DNA of 64,000 bases from Salinigranum halophilum (GTDB lineage Archaea; Halobacteriota; Halobacteria; Halobacteriales; Haloferacaceae): assembly GCF_007004735.1 (NCBI RefSeq), contig NZ_ML660182.1, forward strand, positions 366,130-430,129, given 5' to 3'. The notes under the pieces are model-generated. The model saw only the letters and a list, made by a program, of their open reading frames with translations. It was not told where the DNA came from and did no database searches. A program made the translations under genes and the position numbers. Below are positions 1 through 9,159 of the stretch, in pieces (position 1 is the stretch's first letter; every line of letters starts with the position of its first letter).

Positions 1-546
1 ATCGAACCGGGCCGCGTCGAACGAGTCGTCTCGACGGCGTCGGGCTTCCGGGTCTCGACCGCCGCGGGCGACTCGTTCGACGCCCGGTACGTCGTCGCCG
101 CTTCGTGGAGCGATGCCTCGTATCTCCCCGAGGACGTCGCGGCGCGTGCACGAGGCTCGAAGACGTTCGTTGACGAGGACGGCGTCGGCCGAACCTCGGT
201 CGCGGGCCTCTACGCCACGGGTCGCCTCGCCGACACGTACCATCAGGCGGTCGTCGCCGCGGGTCACGGGGCGGCCGTGGGCATCACGCTCGTCCACGAC
301 TCGAACACGCCCTTCTACAACGACTGGGTCACGCCCGAGGGGTACTTCACCGACCGGGGAAGAGACGTTCCTCCCGGATGTGAGGAAATCGACGCCGAAG
401 AACAGGCGCGGCGGCAGGCCGAATCGAGAGCGGTTATGCGCGAACAGTTCGCCGAACCACACGAGCAGCGACAACGGACTCACCCCTCGCTCGTCGACGA
501 CGACCGGGGGCGCGTCGACCCGTCGTGGGACGTGACGGTCGACTGA
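1..546 (+). CDS. FAD/NAD(P)-dependent oxidoreductase, C-terminal part
   Basis: The reading frame is open from the left edge to a TGA at 544-546, so the N-terminus lies outside the window. The visible 181 residues include the segment GLYATGRLADTYHQAVVAAG (about residues 71-90 of this fragment). This resembles the C-terminal FAD-binding signature of thioredoxin-reductase-like flavoproteins, in which a G-(L/V)-(Y/F)-A-x-G stretch is followed by a helix and GxxAA. The tail is acidic and hydrophilic. The substrate cannot be told without the N-terminal dinucleotide folds. It is distinct from the canonical thioredoxin reductase near 63 kb. Confidence 0.7.
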   Translation: MEPGRVERVVSTASGFRVSTAAGDSFDARYVVAASWSDASYLPEDVAARARGSKTFVDEDGVGRTSVAGLYATGRLADTYHQAVVAAGHGAAVGITLVHDSNTPFYNDWVTPEGYFTDRGRDVPPGCEEIDAEEQARRQAESRAVMREQFAEPHEQRQRTHPSLVDDDRGRVDPSWDVTVD

Positions 547-642
547 TAGCTCTTCGTACGCGAGGGCGCAGGCGCGACCGTCGGGGGGTCCCCCTCGACC
601 GACCCGACGGTTTTTATCGGGGACCGACCCACTTCGTGGTAG

Positions 643-1827
643 ATGCTCGAAGGAGTCAACGTCGCGCTCGGCGTCTCGGGCTCGATTGCGGCCGTGAAGT
701 GCGTCGAACTCGCGCACGAACTCCGCCGCCACGGTGCCTCGGTTCGAGGCGTGATGACGCCCGCAGCCCGTGGCATCATCCACCCCTGGGCGCTGGAGTT
801 CGCCACCGAGCGCGACGTCGTCACCGAGATTACGGGACGCGTCGAGCACGTCGAGTTGTGCGGCAGAGAGGGCTGGGCCGACGTCCTCCTCCTCGCGCCG
901 GCCACCGCCAACACGGTCGGGAAGGTCGCCGGTGCGGTCGACGACACGCCGGTGACCACCTGTGCGACGACGGCTCTCGGGGCCGGCGTGCCGGTCGTCT
1001 GCGCGCCGGCGATGCACGAACCGATGTACGACCACCCGGGCGTGATGGACGCGCTGGGCCAGTTAGACGAGTGGGGCGTCGAGTTCGTCGACCCTCGTCT
1101 CGAAGAGGGGAAGGCGAAGATCGCGACCGAGGACGCCATCGTCACGGGCGTCGCCCGCGCGGTTTCGGAGCGACCCCTCGCTGGCCGGCACGTCGTCGTC
1201 ACGGCGGGAGCCACTGCCGAGTCGGTCGACCCGGTCCGCCTCTTGACGAACCGTTCCTCGGGGAAGATGGGCCGGGCGCTCGCCCGAGCGTGCCACGCTC
1301 GGGGTGCGACCGTCACCCTCGTCCACGGCACGGGGAGCACGAAACCCGACGTCGATACTCACTACGCCGACGTCGAGTGGGTCGAGTCGAGCGAGGAGAT
1401 GCTCGACGCGACGCTCGACGCCTGTGCGGGCGCGGACGTGCTGGCGTCGGCGGCGGCGATTTCGGACTTCACGGTCGAGATGGCGGACGAGAAGATTCGC
1501 TCGGGCGAAGCCCGCACGCTCGACCTCCACCCCGCGCCGAAGCTCATCGACACGGTCCGAGAGCGGTATCCTGACCTCGCCATCGTCGGCTTCAAAACCG
1601 AGACGTCGGGGGACGACGAGGCGATGGTCGAGGAAGCCCGGCGCATCATGGACCGGTCGGCCCTCGCGTTCGTCGTCGCCAACGACGCGAGCGTGATGGG
1701 GAGTGAGGAGACCCGGGCGCTCTTCGTCTCGCGCGACTCCTCGGACGCGTTCGTGGGGTCGAAGCTGGCGCTCGGTGTCGAGATTACCGACGAACTGGTC
1801 CGCGTGCTGGCGGACGGGACGCCGTGA
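643..1827 (+). CDS. coaBC: Bifunctional phosphopantothenoylcysteine decarboxylase / phosphopantothenate-cysteine ligase
   Basis: This 394-residue protein catalyses two consecutive coenzyme A steps: joining cysteine to 4'-phosphopantothenate and decarboxylating the product to 4'-phosphopantetheine. The N-terminal half is a CoaC flavodoxin-like domain (GVSGSIAAVK near residue 10, PATANTVGKVA near 87, APAMHEPMY near 124). The C-terminal half is the CoaB ligase domain (TAGATAESVDPVR near 188, then NRSSGKMG). Length is normal for the archaeal fusion. A TATA-like TTTTTAT at 611-617 lies about 26-32 nt before the ATG, so the transcript is probably leaderless. It stands as a single gene. Confidence 0.95.
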   Translation: MLEGVNVALGVSGSIAAVKCVELAHELRRHGASVRGVMTPAARGIIHPWALEFATERDVVTEITGRVEHVELCGREGWADVLLLAPATANTVGKVAGAVDDTPVTTCATTALGAGVPVVCAPAMHEPMYDHPGVMDALGQLDEWGVEFVDPRLEEGKAKIATEDAIVTGVARAVSERPLAGRHVVVTAGATAESVDPVRLLTNRSSGKMGRALARACHARGATVTLVHGTGSTKPDVDTHYADVEWVESSEEMLDATLDACAGADVLASAAAISDFTVEMADEKIRSGEARTLDLHPAPKLIDTVRERYPDLAIVGFKTETSGDDEAMVEEARRIMDRSALAFVVANDASVMGSEETRALFVSRDSSDAFVGSKLALGVEITDELVRVLADGTP

Positions 1828-1857
1828 CCGGCGACCACCCGTGAGGCCACGTGCGAC

Positions 1858-2262
1858 TCAGGACTCGACCGTCGCGTCTTCTTCGGCCGGGGGGTCGCCG
1901 GCGTCCGCCCCGGCTGACTCGCTCTCGCCGTCGGCTTCGCCCTCTTCGCTCTCGCCGTCGGCTTCGTCTTCACGCGGCCACCGGTAGAGGCCGTAGAGGG
2001 ACAGGATGCCGCCGGCGACGAGCAGCCGGCCGCCGGTCGTCCAGTCGTTGCGGAAGTAGATCAGCATCGCGCCGAGGCTCACGAGCAAGACGACGGCGTT
2101 CCAGACGAACACGTGCAGGACGAACAGTCGAGCGATCTCCGAGCGCTGGAAGACGTCACCCGTCGCGGACGGGACGTCGACGGACGGGGTCTTGACCCTC
2201 GGTCCGTCCATCCCCTCCGGATACAGGCTCTCGGAATCGTCGAACCAGTCATCGTCCATCAT
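1858..2262 (-). CDS. Small haloarchaeal two-TM membrane protein
   Basis: This is a 134-residue protein of unknown function. An acidic N-terminus (MMDDDWFDDSES) precedes two predicted membrane segments, about residues 43-65 (ARLFVLHVFVWNAVVLLVSL) and 78-92. A very acidic E/D/G/S tail follows, typical of halophile cytosolic extensions. The start could be either of the two adjacent ATGs (2262 or 2259). A TATA-like CCTGATTAGC reads on the minus strand at 2281-2290. It looks like one of the lineage-restricted haloarchaeal DUF families. Nothing in its neighbours (coaBC, Mrp operon) assigns a function. Confidence 0.75.
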   Translation of the reverse strand: MMDDDWFDDSESLYPEGMDGPRVKTPSVDVPSATGDVFQRSEIARLFVLHVFVWNAVVLLVSLGAMLIYFRNDWTTGGRLLVAGGILSLYGLYRWPREDEADGESEEGEADGESESAGADAGDPPAEEDATVES

Positions 2263-2365
2263 CGAGGGATGTGAGGCGGAGCTAATCAGGGTTCGGGTTC
2301 ACTCGTCGGGTCAGGGGCCGTGTCGGCGACCGTCGGTCCCGAGTGTCGTGAACGGTGCATTCGAA

Positions 2366-4132
2366 TCAGATGAGTAACACGGCGACGGTCACCGCGAGGA
2401 CGAGCGTCACGAGCACGATACTCGTCCCGATGTCGGCAGTCAGTCGGGTCGGCTCCCCGTCGCCGAGCCGTGCGAGCACCGACCGGGGGTCGGTGACCAC
2501 GGTGTGTGCGAGGCGCGTCGTCGCCACGGCCGCCCGGTCGACCGCCGCGTACAGCTCCGTCGTCCCGACGACGAGGGCGCGGCTCCCGTACAACACGGCC
2601 GGGTTGTAGAGGTCGTCGACGTCGGGCACCCGTTTCACTCGGGACAGCGGTTTCTTGACGAGGACGAAGCCCACGAGTCCAGCCACCGCGAGGGCCAGTC
2701 CCTCCACGATGTGGTCGACCGTGTACGTCGTGTACGCGTGCGAGACGACCGCCTCGGAGGTCACGTCGTACGGCAAGAGCCCGAACAGCGCCGAGTCGAC
2801 GACGCCGAAGAAGACACAGAGGACGGCCACGGTGACCATCGCGACCGACTGACCGATGTTGGCGTCGGCGACGCTGCCCTCGTACTCGCCGTGGAAGAAG
2901 GCGTAGTAGCCGAACTTGATGAACGACATGAACGTCCCGACGCCCCCGACGAGGAGAAGCCACTCGAGGGTGGTCCGCCCGCCCACGTAGAGCGGTCCCT
3001 TGGCGAAGTCGTAGTGGCTGGCCGCGATGACGATTCCCTTGCTGACGAAGCCGTTGAACAGGGGAAAGCCCGCGATGGAGAGCGCGGCGACGACGAACGC
3101 GACGGCGGTCAGCGGCATCTCGCGACCCAGCCCGCCGAGTTTCTTGAGGCTCTCGGTCCCGGTCCGGTAGACGACGACGCCGGCGGTCATGAACAACAGC
3201 CCCTTGTAGAGGATGTGGTTGAACACGTGCGCCATCGCACCCGCCTGTGCCAGCGTCGTCCCGATGCCGACGCCGGCGATCATGTAGCCGACCTGTGACT
3301 GGATGTGGTACGAGAGGAGCCGCCGCATGTCGTTCTGGAACAGCGCCATCGTCGCGCCGAAGACGGCCATGATGCCGCCCATGTACGCGATGGCGAGCTG
3401 TCCCTCGGGGAACGCCCGGTACATCCCGTAGACGCCGGTCTTGGTGGTGAACACACAGAGGAAGACGCTCGCGGCGATGTGCGGCCGCGGGTAGGTGTCG
3501 GGCAACCAGGCGTGCAGACCGACGAACCCGACGTTGACGCCGATGCCGACGGCCGCGAGAATCGGCGCGACGGGGCCCGCGATGCCGCCGTCGGTCGCGG
3601 TGAAGAGGAACGAGCCGACCTCGACGTAGTGCCAGATGACGGCTCCCAAGAGGAGCGTCCCGCCGATGCCGTGCAGTATCGCGTATCGGTAGCCCGCTCG
3701 CACCGCCCGGCCGCCGTAGTGCCAGACGAGCAGCGTGCTCGTGACCGCCATGAGCTCCCAGAAGAAGACGAGCGACAGCCAGTCGCCACCGAAGACGGCC
3801 CCGAGGCTCGTCCCGACGTACGAGAGCGCGAAGGCCGTCTGGAGCGAGTCGGCCTCCGAGTACCACGAGTAGAGCACGGCGACCGCGCCGATGAGGCCGA
3901 AGACGAGCCCCATCAGCGTCGAGAACGCGTCGACGTTGTACAGCACCGCGTCGAACCCGAACAGCGCGACGGGGAGGTGCTGTCCCGCCGGCGACAGCCA
4001 GACGTACGGGACGACGACGCCCGTCGCGACGATTCCGAGGACGTGGCCGGCTCGCCGACCGAGGAACGGGATGACGAGCGCCGCCAGCAGGACCGGCACG
4101 AACGGCGGGAGGAACGGTTCGACCGAGACCAT
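2366..4132 (-). CDS. mrpD: Mrp antiporter D-like subunit, third copy (proton-conducting membrane subunit)
   Basis: This 588-residue polytopic protein belongs to the NuoL/M/N-MrpA/D antiporter-like family and is last in the operon. The TM5 glutamate is present (FFWELMAVTS, E126) and so is the TM8-type lysine (TTKTGVYG, K231). The usual TM7 lysine before HxWLPD is asparagine here (GVNVGFVGLHAWLPD, N200). The GF-x-SK motif of TM12 is present (NGFVSKG). A long C-terminal soluble and TM extension follows about residue 470. The ATG shares one base with the upstream stop (TGATG at 4130-4134), so translation is likely coupled. It probably takes part in sodium or proton exchange coupled to the membrane potential. 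Confidence 0.9.
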   Translation of the reverse strand: MVSVEPFLPPFVPVLLAALVIPFLGRRAGHVLGIVATGVVVPYVWLSPAGQHLPVALFGFDAVLYNVDAFSTLMGLVFGLIGAVAVLYSWYSEADSLQTAFALSYVGTSLGAVFGGDWLSLVFFWELMAVTSTLLVWHYGGRAVRAGYRYAILHGIGGTLLLGAVIWHYVEVGSFLFTATDGGIAGPVAPILAAVGIGVNVGFVGLHAWLPDTYPRPHIAASVFLCVFTTKTGVYGMYRAFPEGQLAIAYMGGIMAVFGATMALFQNDMRRLLSYHIQSQVGYMIAGVGIGTTLAQAGAMAHVFNHILYKGLLFMTAGVVVYRTGTESLKKLGGLGREMPLTAVAFVVAALSIAGFPLFNGFVSKGIVIAASHYDFAKGPLYVGGRTTLEWLLLVGGVGTFMSFIKFGYYAFFHGEYEGSVADANIGQSVAMVTVAVLCVFFGVVDSALFGLLPYDVTSEAVVSHAYTTYTVDHIVEGLALAVAGLVGFVLVKKPLSRVKRVPDVDDLYNPAVLYGSRALVVGTTELYAAVDRAAVATTRLAHTVVTDPRSVLARLGDGEPTRLTADIGTSIVLVTLVLAVTVAVLLI

Positions 4133-5856
4133 CAGACGCTCACCCCCGTCGCGCCGGCGACGACGAGCCTGACGATTCGCAGGAAGACCGCGGTGTCGGG
4201 GACGATGCCGAGCACGAGCGAGCCGGTCGCCGCGAAGAGGATGGGGCCGAGCATGAACCAGGTCGACTCCGCCCCGTTCCACGCGCGGTGTTCCCACGCG
4301 AGGCCCGAGTCGTGACCGTGGTCGCGCTCGATCTGTGCTGCGGCCTCCGCGTCGTCGACAACCCCCTGGCCCTCGTGGTCTGCGGCGTAGCCGTGGTCGT
4401 CACGGACACCGTCGTCGTCCGGTGTCGAGCCACCGTCGGGTGCCGTCTCCGGTGCGCCGTACCGGCCGCCCAGCACGTTCTCGACGACGGGCTTCGGGTC
4501 GGCCTCGCCGGGTGACTCGAAGAACGCCGTGTACACGACCGGCCAGAAGTACGCGATGTTGAGGACGCCCGAGACGAGGAGTGCAACGGTGAACACGATG
4601 CCGCCGGACGACACCGTGCCGATGAGGAGGAAGTACTTGCTGACGAAGCCTGCGACCAGCGGGATGCCGGCCATCCCTAGCGCCGCCACGCCGAACGCGG
4701 CCATCGTCAACGGCATCCGCCGCCCGATGCCCGCCATGTTACTGATGTCGTCGGTGTGGGTCTCGACGTGGAGCGCGCCGGCACAGAAGAACAGCGTGAG
4801 CTTCATGAACGCGTGAGCGGGGATGTGGAGGAGTCCCCCGACGAGCGACAGGGGGTTGAGCACCGCGAGGCCGAGCACGATGTACGACAGCTGACTCACC
4901 GTCGAGAACGCCAGCCGGCGCTTGAGGTTGTCCTGTCGGAGCGCGATGACGCTCGAGACGACGAGCGTGAACGCCGCCACGGCCGCCAGGATGACGCCGA
5001 CGCCGAGGTCGGCGACGAGGTCGGGGCCGAACACGTCGAGCACCACGCGCGCGATGCCGAACACGCCGGACTTGACGACGGCCACCGCGTGTAGCAGTCC
5101 GGAGACGGGCGTCGGCGCGACCATCGCGTCCGGCAGCCACGAGTGCATGGGCATGAGCGCGGCCTTCACGCCGAAGCCGACGACCAGCAGCGCGAACGCG
5201 GCGCGGGCGAACACCGGGTCGGCAGCGGCCAACGCGGCGATGCCACCGGCGGAGAACGCCGTCGTCCCCGGCACGCCGGGCGCTCCCGTGAGCCAGAAGA
5301 CGAGGATCGCGCCGGAGAGGACCGCGACGCCGCCGCCGAACGTGTACGCGAGGTACTTCCGGCCGGCCGCCCGCGCCTCGTCGGTCTCGTCGTGGGTGAC
5401 GAGCGGGTAGGTCGCGACGGTGAGGAGTTCGTAGAAGACGAACAGCACGAGCAGGTTCGAGGCGAAGGCGATTCCGATTGCGGCCGAGAGGCTGCCGGCG
5501 AACGCCGCGAAGTACCGCGTCTGTGCGTGCTCGTCGAGGCCGCGCATGTAGCCGATGCTGTAGAAGCTCGTCACGAGCCACAGCATGCTCGCGAGCAGGC
5601 CGAAGAGGATGCCGAGCGGGTCGGCTCGGAGCGCGAACTCCACCCCGGGGACGAACGTCCCGAGGTTCGTCACGTACACGTCGCCGGCGAGGACGCCGGG
5701 GACCATGCTGGCGACGAGGCCGAACTTCGTCACGGCCGCGAGGACGGTCCAGGCCTCCCGCAGGTTCGGCCGTCCGCGCGACGCGAGAATCGGGACGATG
5801 ATCACTGCTGAGACGAGCACCGCGGCGAGTGGTCTGAGAGACGTGAGTTCAGTCAT
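4132..5856 (-). CDS. mrpD: Mrp antiporter D-like subunit, second copy
   Basis: This is a 574-residue member of the NuoM/MrpD family with about 14 membrane segments. All three expected channel residues are present: TM5 glutamate (FYELLTVATY, E143), TM7 lysine (GFGVKAALMPMHSWLPDA, K231) and TM8 lysine (VVKSGVFG, K262). It is therefore the most canonical of the three D-like subunits here. The TM12 motif AGFVSKY is present. A hydrophilic D/E/H-rich loop of about 60 residues (about 455-515) precedes the last two TMs and is unusual in length. It overlaps both neighbours by 1-4 nt in one transcription unit. Confidence 0.92.
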   Translation of the reverse strand: MTELTSLRPLAAVLVSAVIIVPILASRGRPNLREAWTVLAAVTKFGLVASMVPGVLAGDVYVTNLGTFVPGVEFALRADPLGILFGLLASMLWLVTSFYSIGYMRGLDEHAQTRYFAAFAGSLSAAIGIAFASNLLVLFVFYELLTVATYPLVTHDETDEARAAGRKYLAYTFGGGVAVLSGAILVFWLTGAPGVPGTTAFSAGGIAALAAADPVFARAAFALLVVGFGVKAALMPMHSWLPDAMVAPTPVSGLLHAVAVVKSGVFGIARVVLDVFGPDLVADLGVGVILAAVAAFTLVVSSVIALRQDNLKRRLAFSTVSQLSYIVLGLAVLNPLSLVGGLLHIPAHAFMKLTLFFCAGALHVETHTDDISNMAGIGRRMPLTMAAFGVAALGMAGIPLVAGFVSKYFLLIGTVSSGGIVFTVALLVSGVLNIAYFWPVVYTAFFESPGEADPKPVVENVLGGRYGAPETAPDGGSTPDDDGVRDDHGYAADHEGQGVVDDAEAAAQIERDHGHDSGLAWEHRAWNGAESTWFMLGPILFAATGSLVLGIVPDTAVFLRIVRLVVAGATGVSV

Positions 5857-7394
5857 GCGAGAAGCCGTTCGATGGTTGGTTCGAGGAGCTGTCCGTATTC
5901 GAACGCGGCGACGCCGAGGACGACGGCCAGAACGGCCGCCGCCAGCACCGTCGCCCGCATCCCGGTCGACACCCGCGCGGCCCGGGTGACGGTCTCAGTG
6001 CCGACCCCGTCGGTGACGACGGTCCGGGGCTGCCCGGTGTCGGTGTCCACGTCGGCGCTGGCCCCGTCGACTGTCGCCGACGCCGCGTCGCGGAAGTATA
6101 TCCGTTCGAGGACCCGCGCGAAGTACGCGAGCGTCAACAGCGTGCTCGCGAGGATGACGACCGCGAGCGGCCACGCGCGCCCCTCGACCGCGCCGAGCGC
6201 GATGTACCACTTGCCGACGAAGCCGACCGCGGGCGGGACGCCGACCATCCCGAGCGCGAGGACGCCGAACGCGGCCGCACCTATCGGCGTCCGCTCCGCG
6301 AGCCCCTCGTAGGCGTCGATGGTTCGCGCGTCGGTCTCGTCGGCGATGAGTCCGCTCGTCAGGAACAGCCCGCCCTTCATGATGGCGTGGCCGACCAGGT
6401 GGATCATCGCGCCCGTCAGCGCGGTCCCGTTGGCCACCGCGATCGCGCCGACGACGAGGCCGAACTGCGAGACCGACGAGTACGCCAGCATCCGTTTGAT
6501 CTCGCGCTGGGTGACCGCGAGGACGCTCCCGACGACGATGCTCACCACGGCCCCGGCCACGAGCACGGTCTGGGCGAACTCGTTCGCGGCGAGGAAGTCG
6601 ACGGTGAACACGGTGAAGACGATGCGGATGAGGGCGTACGCCGCGACGGTCGAGACGAGCGCCGAGATGAGCCCGCTCACCGAGTCGGGCGACCCGGCGT
6701 ACGCGGCCGGCTGCCAGGTGTGGACGGGGAAGACGGCGATTTTGACGAACAGACCGACGACCAGCAGGCCGAACGACGCCCGGACGAGCGGCGAGGTGTA
6801 GCCCACCGCCGCGAGTTGCGCCGAGAGGTCGGCCATGTTGAGCGTCCCCGTTGCCACGTACGCGTAGCCGATGCCGAGGAGGAACAGCGACGCACCCACG
6901 GTCCCGACGAGGAGGTACTTCAGCGCCGCGCGGGCGGAGCGTCCCCCATCGCCGCTCGCGACGAGTGCGTAGGCGGCGAGCCCCGTGATTTCGAGGAAGA
7001 CGTACATGTTGAACACGTCGCCGGTGATGCTCATTCCCGTCAGCCCGGCGACCAAGAGCAGATACGTCGCGTAGAAGGCGTTCGACCGCGGGCCGGCGCG
7101 CCGGGCGTATCCGAGCACGCCGAGGGCGACCACGGCGACGAGGACGGCCATCGTCGCGGAGAGTCCGTCGACGACGAGTTCGATGCCGAACGGCGCGGTG
7201 AAGCCGCCGACGACGTACGCGACCGGTTGGGAACCGAACGCGTCGACGGCGAGGGCGACCGCCGCGGCGGTCTGGACCGCCGACGCGACGACCGCGATGG
7301 GCCAGCCCGTCTCCGAGCGGACGAGCCCGCCGAGTAGCACCGCGATGGAGCCCAGAATCGGGAACGCGACGAGGAGGGCGGGGAGGTCACTCAT
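5853..7394 (-). CDS. mrpD: Mrp antiporter D-like subunit, first copy
   Basis: This is a 513-residue MrpD/NuoN-like antiporter subunit. It keeps the TM5 glutamate (MYVFLEITGLAAY, E135) and the TM7 lysine (LFVKIAVFPVHTW, K218). At the TM8 position, where relatives have LLxKVGxYA, it reads ALVSTVAAYALIR, so the lysine is replaced by threonine (T249). The usual WLPDAY is also altered to WQPAAY. The TM12 motif GFVGKWY is present. The start overlaps the mrpC stop by 8 nt and the stop overlaps the next gene by 4 nt. It is probably a structural or partly altered pump subunit. Confidence 0.92.
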   Translation of the reverse strand: MSDLPALLVAFPILGSIAVLLGGLVRSETGWPIAVVASAVQTAAAVALAVDAFGSQPVAYVVGGFTAPFGIELVVDGLSATMAVLVAVVALGVLGYARRAGPRSNAFYATYLLLVAGLTGMSITGDVFNMYVFLEITGLAAYALVASGDGGRSARAALKYLLVGTVGASLFLLGIGYAYVATGTLNMADLSAQLAAVGYTSPLVRASFGLLVVGLFVKIAVFPVHTWQPAAYAGSPDSVSGLISALVSTVAAYALIRIVFTVFTVDFLAANEFAQTVLVAGAVVSIVVGSVLAVTQREIKRMLAYSSVSQFGLVVGAIAVANGTALTGAMIHLVGHAIMKGGLFLTSGLIADETDARTIDAYEGLAERTPIGAAAFGVLALGMVGVPPAVGFVGKWYIALGAVEGRAWPLAVVILASTLLTLAYFARVLERIYFRDAASATVDGASADVDTDTGQPRTVVTDGVGTETVTRAARVSTGMRATVLAAAVLAVVLGVAAFEYGQLLEPTIERLLA

Positions 7395-7743
7395 CGGCGA
7401 TCACCTTCCGGATGCCTTCCTCGGTCAGCGTGCCGTACTCCTGGTAGATCCGGACGATTAGGCCGAGGGCGACGGCGGTGAGGCTCACGCCGACGACGAT
7501 GGCGGTGAGGATCAGCACGTGCGGGAGCGGGCTGACGTACGGCTCGGGCGCGGTCAACAGCGGGGGACTGCCGCCGTCGACGAACGCGGTCACGATGAAG
7601 AACAGGAAGATACCCGTCTGGAAGACGTTCATGCCGATGACCTTCTTGACGAGGTTCTGGCTGCCGATCATGGTGTACGTCCCGACGCCCAGGAGGAGGA
7701 AGGCGACGAGGTAGTAGAGGCGGTCGGCGAGGAGGTCGATCAC
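7387..7743 (-). CDS. mrpC: Mrp antiporter subunit C (NuoK-like)
   Basis: This 118-residue protein has three predicted membrane segments and matches the MrpC/MnhC family, which is homologous to NuoK of complex I. The typical core GxYTMIGSQNLVKKVIGMNVFQ lies in TM1-TM2, followed by VLILTAIVVGVSLTAVALGL in TM3. Its place directly upstream of the D subunits matches Mrp operon order. It overlaps mrpB by 4 nt (ATGA at 7740-7743). Confidence 0.92.
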   Translation of the reverse strand: MIDLLADRLYYLVAFLLLGVGTYTMIGSQNLVKKVIGMNVFQTGIFLFFIVTAFVDGGSPPLLTAPEPYVSPLPHVLILTAIVVGVSLTAVALGLIVRIYQEYGTLTEEGIRKVIADE

Positions 7744-8234
7744 GCCGCATCACCTCCGTTCTCGTCGCTCCGCGGCCCGGCGGCGATGACGAACAGGAGG
7801 CCGCTGACGACCCCCGCGACGATGAGCCCGATGGCGAGTTCGACGAGTTCGATGCCGTACTTCGAGGCGTCTTTGATGCCGTAGGTGGTGTACTGCAGGA
7901 AGTCCCCGCCGAGGAAGACGGACCCGAGGCCGATGAGTAAGAACGCGAGAACACCGAACCCGATGAACGCGACGGGGAGCGTCGGGCCGATCCACCGCCG
8001 AGTCGTCTCGATGCCGAACGCCAGTCCGAGCATGAGGACGACCGTCCCGACGATGACACCGCCCTGGAAGCCACCGCCGGAGGAGTCCGCGCCGTGGAAC
8101 ATCACGAACAGCCCGAAGGTGAAGACGAACGGCGTGATGACGCGGACGGTCGTCATGATGATGGGGCTCTCGACGTACGGACTGCCCGCTACGTTCCCGG
8201 GGAGGTCGCCGGCGGACCGGTCGGCGTCGCTCAT
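7740..8234 (-). CDS. mrpB: Mrp antiporter subunit B (MnhB family)
   Basis: This is a 164-residue membrane protein with four predicted TM segments. The MnhB signature is visible as TPFVFTFGLFVMFHGADSSG followed by GGFQGGVIVG, the conserved H-G-x-x-S-x-G-GGFQGG region. In Mrp systems MrpB packs beside the MrpA C-terminal/DUF4040 module, and here that module is encoded by the gene immediately upstream. ATGA overlaps exist with both neighbours. Confidence 0.92.
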   Translation of the reverse strand: MSDADRSAGDLPGNVAGSPYVESPIIMTTVRVITPFVFTFGLFVMFHGADSSGGGFQGGVIVGTVVLMLGLAFGIETTRRWIGPTLPVAFIGFGVLAFLLIGLGSVFLGGDFLQYTTYGIKDASKYGIELVELAIGLIVAGVVSGLLFVIAAGPRSDENGGDAA

Positions 8235-8767
8235 CCGAACACCTCCCTGTCGAGGACGAGCAGCAGGCCGACACCGGCCGCGTAGACGACGACCGCCTCC
8301 CCGAGCGTGTCGAACCCGCGGTACGCCGCGAGGACGGCAGTGACGGCGTTCTCGACGCCGGCCTCGGTGTAGGCGTTGGCGAGGTAGTAGTTCGTCACCT
8401 CGTCGGTCGCGACCGCCGAGTCGGCGGAGCCGACAGCCGGGAGCGCGAAGAGGGTCGTCGAGAGGACGGCGACGAGGGCGATGGCCACCCCCGCCGCGCG
8501 GAGGTCGACCCGTTCGAAGGTCCGCTCGCCGGCAGGGCGGACGGTCTTCGCGATGGTCAACAAGAAGAGAATCGTCATCACGCCGGCTCCGACGGCCGCT
8601 TCCGTGAGCCCCACGTCGGGCGCTCGCAGGAACACCCAGATAATGGCGATGCCGAGGCTGTACGCGCTGAACGCGATGATCGAGCCGAGGACGTCACGGA
8701 GGAGCGCGGCCGCGACCGCACAGCCGAGGACGAACACGAACAGCCCTGCTTCGAGTGCCGTGATCAC
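8231..8767 (-). CDS. DUF4040 / MbhD-like Mrp subunit (MrpA C-terminal equivalent)
   Basis: This 178-residue protein corresponds to the C-terminal MbhD-MbhE part of bacterial MrpA, encoded separately. Residues 1-90 carry the DUF4040 pattern (LRDVLGSIIAFSAYSLGIAI and DVGLTEAAVGAGV). The C-terminus has the MbhE-like GFDTLGEAVVVYAAGVGLL. I choose the GTG at 8767 because it overlaps the mrpG stop (GTGA) and begins directly at the first hydrophobic segment. A longer in-frame start lies inside mrpG and would add a non-membrane Arg-rich stretch. No MrpA N-terminal half is linked to it. Confidence 0.88.
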   Translation of the reverse strand: MITALEAGLFVFVLGCAVAAALLRDVLGSIIAFSAYSLGIAIIWVFLRAPDVGLTEAAVGAGVMTILFLLTIAKTVRPAGERTFERVDLRAAGVAIALVAVLSTTLFALPAVGSADSAVATDEVTNYYLANAYTEAGVENAVTAVLAAYRGFDTLGEAVVVYAAGVGLLLVLDREVFG

Positions 8768-9156
8768 GACTCGTCCACCTCCGTCGAGGGGGATGTCTCG
8801 GCGTCGGGCTCCGTCCCCGTCTCGGACTCGGACTTCGACTCCGACTCGGCGTCGGTCGTGACGGTCCACGGTTCGATACCCTGCTCGGCCGCGGCTCTGG
8901 TAATCGCGTGTGCGGCAGTCGGATTCGTGAGGAACATGAACAACAGTAACAGTCCGGCTTTCAGCGTCGACAACCCCGCGTCGACGACCAGCGCGACCGC
9001 CGCGAGCGTCAACACTGCGCCGAGCGTCTCGCTCTTCGAGGTCGCGTGGGCGCGGGTGTAGAGGTCAGGTAGTCGGACGAGGCCGACGGCCGCGACGGCG
9101 GCGAAGAAGACGCCGCCGGCGGCGAGCACCACGACGGCGATTTCGGTCGGCGTCAT
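8764..9156 (-). CDS. mrpG: Mrp antiporter subunit G
   Basis: This is a 130-residue MnhG/PhaG family protein. Three TM segments occupy about residues 1-88 and include the family core VGLVRLPDLYTRAHATSKSE. Haloarchaeal-style acidic residues (S/E/D repeats) form a 40-residue cytosolic tail absent from bacterial MrpG. It is separated from mrpF by 3 nt and overlaps the DUF4040 gene by 4 nt (GTGA). Confidence 0.92.
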   Translation of the reverse strand: MTPTEIAVVVLAAGGVFFAAVAAVGLVRLPDLYTRAHATSKSETLGAVLTLAAVALVVDAGLSTLKAGLLLLFMFLTNPTAAHAITRAAAEQGIEPWTVTTDAESESKSESETGTEPDAETSPSTEVDES

Positions 9157-9159
9157 CGC

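Noticed and set aside
2286-3866. Long open frame (526 codons, minus strand)
   Set aside because: It is an out-of-frame shadow of the third mrpD gene, with Arg/His-rich translation and no family signature.
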